In this document: positions 6,981 through 11,538 of the stretch, piece after piece
Numbering within the stretch: position 1 is the first letter of the stretch
How the letters are laid out: every line of letters begins with the position of its first letter
Assembly (NCBI GenBank): GCA_002314635.1
Contig: DCGQ01000053.1
Location: 87,218-98,755 of the forward strand
Direction: 5' to 3'
DNA length: 11,538 nt
Source: Clostridiales bacterium UBA1774
Lineage (GTDB): Bacteria > Bacillota > Clostridia > Oscillospirales > Oscillospiraceae
The notes under the pieces: model-generated
Seen by the model: the letters and a program-made list of their open reading frames with translations, nothing else
Database searches by the model: none
What the model was told of the DNA's origin: nothing
Translations under genes and position numbers: made by a program

Positions 6981-8474
6981 TCACCCTTTATGGTACAGCT
7001 TCTTCGACTGATACACCGGGTCGCAGGTCAGGTTGGCACCCAGCTTTTTGTAGGTGCTTTCGTCCACCTGACTGAGCAGGACGGTGGAGTGGACTTCCGT
7101 GTTTTTCAGATTGGGCAGCTGGGCGATGGCTGCGGCGGCATTGGGGTCGGTACAGGCGCAGACACTGAGGGCGATCAGCACCTCGTCGGTGTGAAGCCGG
7201 GGGTTTCCGCCGCCCAGCAGGTCCACCTTCAGCCGCTGGATAGGCTGGATTACGCTGGGACTGATCAGGTGCGTTTCATCCGGGAGCCCGGCCAGCGCTT
7301 TCAGCGCGTTCAGCAGCAGGGCGCTGGAAGCACCCAGCAGCTCGCTGGTGCGCCCGGTAAGAACCCGCCCGTCGCACAGCTCCATGGCTGCGGCAGGTTC
7401 GCCGGTCAGCTCCGCCTTCTCTCTGGCGGCAATGGCTACCTTCCGGTTTTCCGGCTTCTGACCGGCCTGCTTCATGATGGATTCGTTCTTGGTCACGATG
7501 TTCCGGTCAATATTGCCCTTGCGGTAGGCACAGGCGGCATTGAACCAGCGGCGGACGATCTCCTTGCTGGCTGCATGGATCACCGCGTCGTTGTCGATGA
7601 TGCAGCTTCCCGCCATGTTCACGCCCATGTCCGTGGGGGATTTATAGGGACAGGTACCGAAAATGCTTTCGAAAATGGTACGCATCAGCGGGTAGTTTTC
7701 CACATCCCGGTTATAGTTTACCGTGGTCTTTCCGTAGGCTTCCAGATGGAAGGGATCGATCATGTTCACATCGTCCAGATCGGTGGTGGCGGCCTCATAG
7801 GCCAGATTCACCGGATGCTTCAGCGGCAGATTCCAGATGGGGAAGGTCTCAAACTTGGCATAGCCTGCTTCCACACCCCGCTGATGCTCGTGATAGAGCT
7901 GGCTCAGACAGGTGGCCATTTTGCCGCTGCCGGGGCCGGGAGCGGTGACTACCACCAGCGGACGGGTGGTTTCCACAAAATCATTGCGGCCGAAGCCCTC
8001 CGGGGAGACGATGTACTCCACATCATAGGGGTAGTTGGGGATGGCGTAGTGCCGGTATACCCGAAGGCCCAGTGCCTCCAGCTTGGTCTGGAACGCCTCT
8101 GCGGCAGCCTGATGCTGGTCAAACTGGGTGATGACCACGCTGCCCACATACAGGCCGATATCCCGGAACGCATCGATCAGCCGCAGAAGATCCAGATCGT
8201 AGGTGATGCCCAGATCGCCGCGAACCTTGTTCTTCTCGATGTCCCCCGCGTTGATGACCATGACGATCTCTGCCTGATCCTTCATGGTGAGCAGCATTTT
8301 CACCTTGCTGTCCGGCTCAAAACCCGGCAGCACCCGGGCCGCATGGTTGTCGTCAAACAGCTTGCCGCCAAACTCCAGATACAGCTTGCCGCCGAACTGA
8401 CTGATCCGCTCCCGGATATGCTCCGACTGCGTCCGCAGGTACATATCGTTGTCAAAACCGATTTCGTAGTGCAT
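6981..8474 (-). CDS. DUF1846 family protein, conserved, function unknown
   Basis: A 497-residue soluble protein matching the DUF1846 family of Firmicutes and other anaerobes, at close to full family length. I recognise it by stretches such as QFGGKLYLEFGGKLFDD, NKVRGDLGITYD, YAKFETFPIWNLPLKHPVN and MIDPFHLEAYG. A glycine-rich loop, TAPGPGSGKMAT (residues 177-188), follows a hydrophobic strand (PLVVV) and resembles a nucleotide-binding P-loop. It does not fit the strict Walker A pattern, because only three residues separate the first Gly from GK and Met replaces Ser/Thr. No signal peptide or membrane segment is seen. The start is the ATG at 8474, because AGGTGA (8480-8485) lies 5 nt upstream; the upstream ATG at 8507 lacks a site. 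It is probably cotranscribed with pncB, 41 nt downstream. The family has structures but, as far as I know, no established activity, so no function is assigned. Confidence 0.92.
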   Translation of the reverse strand: MHYEIGFDNDMYLRTQSEHIRERISQFGGKLYLEFGGKLFDDNHAARVLPGFEPDSKVKMLLTMKDQAEIVMVINAGDIEKNKVRGDLGITYDLDLLRLIDAFRDIGLYVGSVVITQFDQHQAAAEAFQTKLEALGLRVYRHYAIPNYPYDVEYIVSPEGFGRNDFVETTRPLVVVTAPGPGSGKMATCLSQLYHEHQRGVEAGYAKFETFPIWNLPLKHPVNLAYEAATTDLDDVNMIDPFHLEAYGKTTVNYNRDVENYPLMRTIFESIFGTCPYKSPTDMGVNMAGSCIIDNDAVIHAASKEIVRRWFNAACAYRKGNIDRNIVTKNESIMKQAGQKPENRKVAIAAREKAELTGEPAAAMELCDGRVLTGRTSELLGASSALLLNALKALAGLPDETHLISPSVIQPIQRLKVDLLGGGNPRLHTDEVLIALSVCACTDPNAAAAIAQLPNLKNTEVHSTVLLSQVDESTYKKLGANLTCDPVYQSKKLYHKG

Positions 8475-8479
8475 TGTAT

Positions 8480-8485
8480 TCACCT
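8480..8485 (-). promoter_or_regulatory. Ribosome binding site fixing the DUF1846 start
   Basis: The minus strand reads AGGTGA, ending 5 nt before the ATG at 8474. The site lies inside the possible 11-codon extension from the ATG at 8507, and so argues that the shorter protein is the real one. Confidence 0.75.
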
Positions 8486-8544
8486 GATTCAATATGAAAT
8501 ATGACATGAATGATCAGAATAACCGTCAGACAGGCAGAAACCGG

Positions 8545-8573
8545 AGCGGGAGACCGCGCCCCGCGCCCCCGCT
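8545..8573 (-). other. GC-rich inverted repeat at the DUF554 3' end
   Basis: AGCGGG (8545-8550) pairs with CCCGCT (8568-8573), enclosing a smaller GCGC/GCGC hairpin (8556-8559 with 8563-8566). On the minus strand it starts immediately after the DUF554 stop codon. No T run follows, so it is unlikely to be a full intrinsic terminator. It might stabilise the upstream mRNA or cause pausing. The rest of this 99-nt gap shows no convincing promoter. Confidence 0.3.
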
Positions 8574-9251
8574 TTACATAAAGAGACAGAGAATCAGCGG
8601 GATAAACATGGCGGGCAGCAGGTTGGAGACCTTCAGCTTCGTCACGCCCAGCATATTCAGACCAAGACCGATGATCAGCAGACTGCCCACGCAACTCATT
8701 TCTGCAACCGCATAGTCGCTGAGAACCGGGCCGACCCATCTGGCCAGAAGCACGATGGCACCCTGATACACCAGCACGAAGGCGCCGCTGAGGCAGACGC
8801 CCAGACCAAGGGAGGAGGCCAGAATGATGGCGGAAACAAAGTCCAGCAGGGATTTGGTATAGATCGTGCTGTGGTCGCCGGTAAGGCCGCTCTGCAGCGA
8901 GCCGACTACCGCCATGCTGCCCACGCAGAACAGCAGAGAGGCTGTCACCATGCCCTCTGCGATTTTGCTGCCGCCCTTTTTCGCAAGACGCGCCTGCGTC
9001 CATGCGCCCAGCCGCTCCACCTTCGCGTCCAGATCCAGCGCGGTTCCGGCGATGGCGCCCAGCACCATGGAGATGATGGTCACAAGCGTATTGGTGCCGC
9101 TGAGACTGCCCTGAATGCCGATGAACAGGATGCACAGAGCCAGTCCCTTCTGCACCAGATCGGTGAATTTCTCGGGAATCCCCTTTTTCAGCAGGCTTCC
9201 CAGCAGACCGCCCGCCACGGCGGCCAGCGTATTGACCAGCGTTCCCAGCAT
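8574..9251 (-). CDS. DUF554 family integral membrane protein
   Basis: A 225-residue, very hydrophobic protein of the DUF554 family (the YqgA/YdfK type in E. coli and Bacillus), whose transport or other role is not established. About six or seven membrane segments are visible, near residues 4-22, 35-50, 55-72, 103-120, 133-170 (probably two), 184-202 and 206-225. They are glycine-rich and joined by short loops, with one charged cytoplasmic-type stretch around residues 76-100 (DAKVERLGAW, then ARLAKKGG). The N-terminal MLGTLVNTLAAVAGG and the central LLFCVGSMAVVGS are family features. The ATG at 9251 lies only 3 nt past the prfB stop codon. Its likely ribosome site, AAGG, sits inside the last prfB codons, so translation is probably coupled to prfB. 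There is no signal peptide beyond the first membrane helix. Confidence 0.9.
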   Translation of the reverse strand: MLGTLVNTLAAVAGGLLGSLLKKGIPEKFTDLVQKGLALCILFIGIQGSLSGTNTLVTIISMVLGAIAGTALDLDAKVERLGAWTQARLAKKGGSKIAEGMVTASLLFCVGSMAVVGSLQSGLTGDHSTIYTKSLLDFVSAIILASSLGLGVCLSGAFVLVYQGAIVLLARWVGPVLSDYAVAEMSCVGSLLIIGLGLNMLGVTKLKVSNLLPAMFIPLILCLFM

Positions 9252-9254
9252 GGC

Positions 9255-10355
9255 TTATGCCTTCATACTGAGGAAGGCGTTGATAAATCCGTCGATATCT
9301 CCGTCCATGACGGCGTTGATGTTGGCGTTTTCAAAGCCGGTGCGGTGATCCTTGGCCAGCGTGTAGGGCATGAACACATAGGAACGGATCTGACTGCCCC
9401 ATTCGATCTTCATCTGTACGCCCTTGATATCCTCAATGCGCTCCAGATGCTCCCGCTCCTTGATCTCCGCCAGCTTGGCTCGCAGCATTTCGCGGCAGTT
9501 TTCAAGGTTCTGGAAATGGCTGCGCTCCACCTGACTGGAGACTACGATGCCGGTGGGAATATGGGTCAGACGGACGGCGGAGGAGGTCTTGTTGACCTTC
9601 TGGCCGCCTGCGCCGGAGGAACGGAACACGTCCATCTTGATGTCCTCGTCCCGCAGCTCGATCTCGGTGGTGTCGGTGATCTCGGGCATGACCTCCAGCG
9701 CGGCAAAGCTGGTCTGACGGCGGGCGGAGGCATCGAAGGGACTGACACGCACCAGACGGTGTACGCCGTGTTCGCTTTTCAGATAACCGTAGGCGTTCTC
9801 GCCCTCAATCTTGATGGTGGCGGACTTCACGCCTGCGTCCTCGCCGTCCAGCCAGTCCAGCAGCTTGTAGGTGAAGCCGTGACGCTCCGCCCAGCGGGTA
9901 TACATCCGGTACAGCATCCCGTTCCAGTCCATGGCTTCGGTGCCGCCTGCACCGGCATGGAAGGTGAGAATGGCGTTGTTTCCGTCGTATTCGCCGGTGA
10001 GCAGGGTGCTGAGCCGGGTGGCCTCCAGCTTTTCCGTAAAGTCGTTGAAATCGGAGGTGATCTCCTCCAGCAGACTGTCATCGTCTTCCTCGATGGCCAT
10101 GTCGCACAGATCCATCAGATCCTGCCACTGTTTTTCCAGCTTGTCATAATCGGCGCACTTGTCCTGCAGCCGCTTCAGCTGCTGCTGCACCTTGGTAGCC
10201 TTGGCGGTATCGTTCCAGAAACCCTCGGAGGCGGTTCTGGCTTCCAGCTCCTTGATCTCCTCCCGGGCGGAATCCAGCTTCATGCCCTCCTTGATGGTCT
10301 GGAACTGGGGTTTCAGATTATTCAGCTTTACTTTATATTCTTCAAATTCAATCAC
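9255..10355 (-). CDS. prfB: Peptide chain release factor 2 (no frameshift)
   Basis: Class I release factor that reads UGA and UAA in the ribosomal A site and triggers peptidyl-tRNA hydrolysis. 366 residues from the GTG at 10355, full family length. Recognition motif SPF (residues 205-207, in RVSPFDASARRQ) identifies RF2 rather than RF1. The catalytic GGQ lies at 250-252 in SSGAGGQKVNKTSSAVR. The start is a choice between TTG 10361, only 3 nt from the AAGGAG site, and GTG 10355, 9 nt from it; the latter has better spacing. Many bacterial prfB genes carry an in-frame TGA with a +1 frameshift near codon 25; here the reading frame is continuous, so that autoregulation is absent. The gene follows ddl by 58 nt and is followed 3 nt later by the DUF554 gene. 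Confidence 0.96.
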   Translation of the reverse strand: MIEFEEYKVKLNNLKPQFQTIKEGMKLDSAREEIKELEARTASEGFWNDTAKATKVQQQLKRLQDKCADYDKLEKQWQDLMDLCDMAIEEDDDSLLEEITSDFNDFTEKLEATRLSTLLTGEYDGNNAILTFHAGAGGTEAMDWNGMLYRMYTRWAERHGFTYKLLDWLDGEDAGVKSATIKIEGENAYGYLKSEHGVHRLVRVSPFDASARRQTSFAALEVMPEITDTTEIELRDEDIKMDVFRSSGAGGQKVNKTSSAVRLTHIPTGIVVSSQVERSHFQNLENCREMLRAKLAEIKEREHLERIEDIKGVQMKIEWGSQIRSYVFMPYTLAKDHRTGFENANINAVMDGDIDGFINAFLSMKA

Positions 10356-10364
10356 GATCAAAAA

Positions 10365-10370
10365 CTCCTT
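10365..10370 (-). promoter_or_regulatory. Ribosome binding site of prfB
   Basis: The minus strand reads AAGGAG, a strong SD sequence. It is 9 nt from GTG 10355 and 3 nt from TTG 10361, which favours the GTG start. The rest of the 58-nt ddl-prfB gap holds a GGTTAACC palindrome next to the ddl stop codon but no terminator. Confidence 0.75.
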
Positions 10371-10413
10371 TGCAGTTATGGAAGTAATATGGATGACTTG
10401 CAGCAGGTTAACC

Positions 10414-11538
10414 CTAGAGCTTGCTCCCTTTGCTCCCCTTACTGCCGCCGAAGTTCTGTAAAATGCCGGTTTCGATGGTATAGCGGAAGCGGGACTGTTC
10501 CCGACTGCGTTTCAGCGCCAGAGACACCAGCTTATCCAGCAGCGCGGGATAACGGAGACCCAGCGGTTCCCACAGGTAGAAGGACAGAGAACCGGGAATC
10601 GTGTTCACTTCGTTGACCCAGTATTCGCCGGTCTCCCGATCCATCAGAAAGTCTATGCGGGCCACGCCGCTGCAGCCCAGACTGCGGAAGGCGGTGACGG
10701 CCATCTGCCGCACGGATTCCCGCAGCGCCGGGTCCACCGGAGCGGGCAGCAGCCGTTTCAGGCCGCTCATGCCCTTCTGACCGCCGGATTCGTACTTGTC
10801 CTTGTAGGACAGAATCTCGTCCTCCATCACCGGTTCCTCCAGCTCGCTGGCTTCGGCGGAATACCGGTCGCCCAGCACGGAGCAGTTCAGCTCCCGGAGC
10901 CGGGGCACGGCCTTTTCCACCAGCAGCGTGGGAGAGAAGGTGAAGGCATAGTCCATGGCCTCGATCAGCTCATCGGCGTTGTGCGCCAGTTTGATGCCTA
11001 CGCTGGAACCCAGATCGGCAGGCTTCACCACCACCGGGTAGCCGATCTCCCGTTCCACCCTGCCGGGGATTTCGGCCCGGTCCTCCTCCTCCAGAAAGCG
11101 GAGCGCGGGCAGCACCGGCAGTCCGGCAGCGGCATAGATCAGCTTCTGGGCATATTTGTCCATGCCCACGGCGGAAGCGCCTACATCGGAACCGGCAAAG
11201 GGCAGCGCCAGCGTGCGGAAATAGCCCTGCAGGGACCCGTCCTCCACATTGGTGCCGTGCACCACCGGGAAGGCCAGATCCAGCACCGCCAGCGGCTTGC
11301 GGCGGAGCAGATGGGGGGCGCAGTCCATGACGCAGACCCGGTCGCCCTCCCGAACCAGCGTCACCCGGGTCAGCTTCTGCAGCAGCGCCGGGATATCCCG
11401 GTATTCTTCCACCTTCCCGGCGGCTTCCCCGGTGTAGAACTGATAATCCCGGGTGATATAGATGGGCAGCACCGTGTATTTTTCCGTGTCGAAATTGTGC
11501 AGTGCCTGCAGTCCGGAGATGATGGAGACCTCATGCTC
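10414..11538 (-). CDS. ddl: D-alanine--D-alanine ligase (5' end outside window)
   Basis: ATP-grasp ligase that makes the D-Ala-D-Ala dipeptide for peptidoglycan precursors in the cytoplasm. 374 residues are visible. The frame is open to the right edge and begins EHEVSIISGLQAL, the conserved N-terminal motif, so only about 10-15 residues are missing; the GTG at 11472 is internal. Visible ATP-grasp elements are PVVHGTNVEDGSLQGYF, MDKYAQKL, VVVKPADLGSSVGI, VEKAV, ARIDFLMD and NEVNTIPGS. The mobile loop reads SYKDKY followed by a Gly-rich run and KGMSGLKRLLPAP. The metal-site end is NTIPGSLSFYLWEP instead of the commoner NTxPGFT form. Both look like a subgroup I associate with clostridia, so D-Ala-D-Ala specificity is likely but not proven from sequence. 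The C-terminus carries a GGSKGSKGSKL tail. It is the first visible gene of the minus-strand series, 58 nt before prfB. Confidence 0.94.
   Translation of the reverse strand, partial: EHEVSIISGLQALHNFDTEKYTVLPIYITRDYQFYTGEAAGKVEEYRDIPALLQKLTRVTLVREGDRVCVMDCAPHLLRRKPLAVLDLAFPVVHGTNVEDGSLQGYFRTLALPFAGSDVGASAVGMDKYAQKLIYAAAGLPVLPALRFLEEEDRAEIPGRVEREIGYPVVVKPADLGSSVGIKLAHNADELIEAMDYAFTFSPTLLVEKAVPRLRELNCSVLGDRYSAEASELEEPVMEDEILSYKDKYESGGQKGMSGLKRLLPAPVDPALRESVRQMAVTAFRSLGCSGVARIDFLMDRETGEYWVNEVNTIPGSLSFYLWEPLGLRYPALLDKLVSLALKRSREQSRFRYTIETGILQNFGGSKGSKGSKL

Noticed and set aside
8475..8573. A terminator and new promoter between DUF554 and DUF1846
   Set aside because: The inverted repeat has no T run after it on the minus strand, and no pair of -35/-10 boxes with good match and spacing was found, so neither is claimed as established.
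8452..9135. A 227-codon minus-strand frame overlapping DUF554 and the DUF1846 start
   Set aside because: It is an alternative frame of the DUF554 gene. It lacks hydrophobic segments or family motifs, whereas the DUF554 frame matches a known family in full.
5569..10616. Long plus-strand open frames (about 480, 504 and 581 codons) opposite pncB, DUF1846 and DUF554/prfB
   Set aside because: They mirror the codon pattern of well-supported minus-strand genes, show low-complexity composition (V, G, H, Q) and lack ribosome sites or family motifs.
1..11538. Mobile elements, defence genes, CRISPR or a gene cluster for a novel system
   Set aside because: No transposase, integrase, direct-repeat array, tRNA-linked attachment site or composition shift was seen. 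Apart from the sensor protein, the genes belong to common core families.

Overview
The window is GC-rich, densely coded chromosomal DNA. It looks like the core genome of a Gram-positive gut-type Clostridia, possibly an Oscillospiraceae/Ruminococcaceae relative. That placement is inference: it rests on the protein families present (DUF1846, DUF554, a long-form nicotinate phosphoribosyltransferase, a clostridial-looking D-Ala-D-Ala ligase), on the base composition and on the Shine-Dalgarno (SD) sites. I see no rRNA, tRNA, CRISPR array, insertion sequence or phage gene.

Layout. On the plus strand, the 3' part of obg (ribosome-associated GTPase) runs in from the left edge and ends at a clear intrinsic terminator. 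A single very large gene follows (1039-5412, 1457 residues). It encodes a membrane-anchored cyclic-di-GMP signalling protein with an extracytoplasmic solute-binding-protein-like sensor, a variant GGDEF domain, a complete EAL phosphodiesterase domain, about four PAS-like modules and a second variant GGDEF domain. A strong stem-loop at 5423-5465 separates it from five convergent minus-strand genes and probably terminates transcription in both directions.

In transcription order the minus-strand genes are ddl (cut by the right edge), prfB (release factor 2), a DUF554 membrane protein, a DUF1846 protein and pncB (nicotinate phosphoribosyltransferase). Gaps are 58, 3, 99 and 41 nt, with no U-tailed terminator between them, so a shared transcript is plausible. 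The longest gap (99 nt) contains a GC-rich inverted repeat. The products cover peptidoglycan precursor synthesis, translation termination, an uncharacterised membrane protein, an uncharacterised conserved protein and NAD salvage.

Most of the window is ordinary housekeeping. The items most worth a second look are: (1) the large c-di-GMP protein, where the EAL catalytic residues are intact, both GGDEF motifs are altered and the sensor lacks the usual amino-acid-binding Arg and Asp; (2) prfB, which has no programmed frameshift but keeps an SD-like sequence and the Leu-Asp pair where the frameshift normally lies; (3) the still-uncharacterised DUF1846 protein with its glycine-rich loop, next to pncB.
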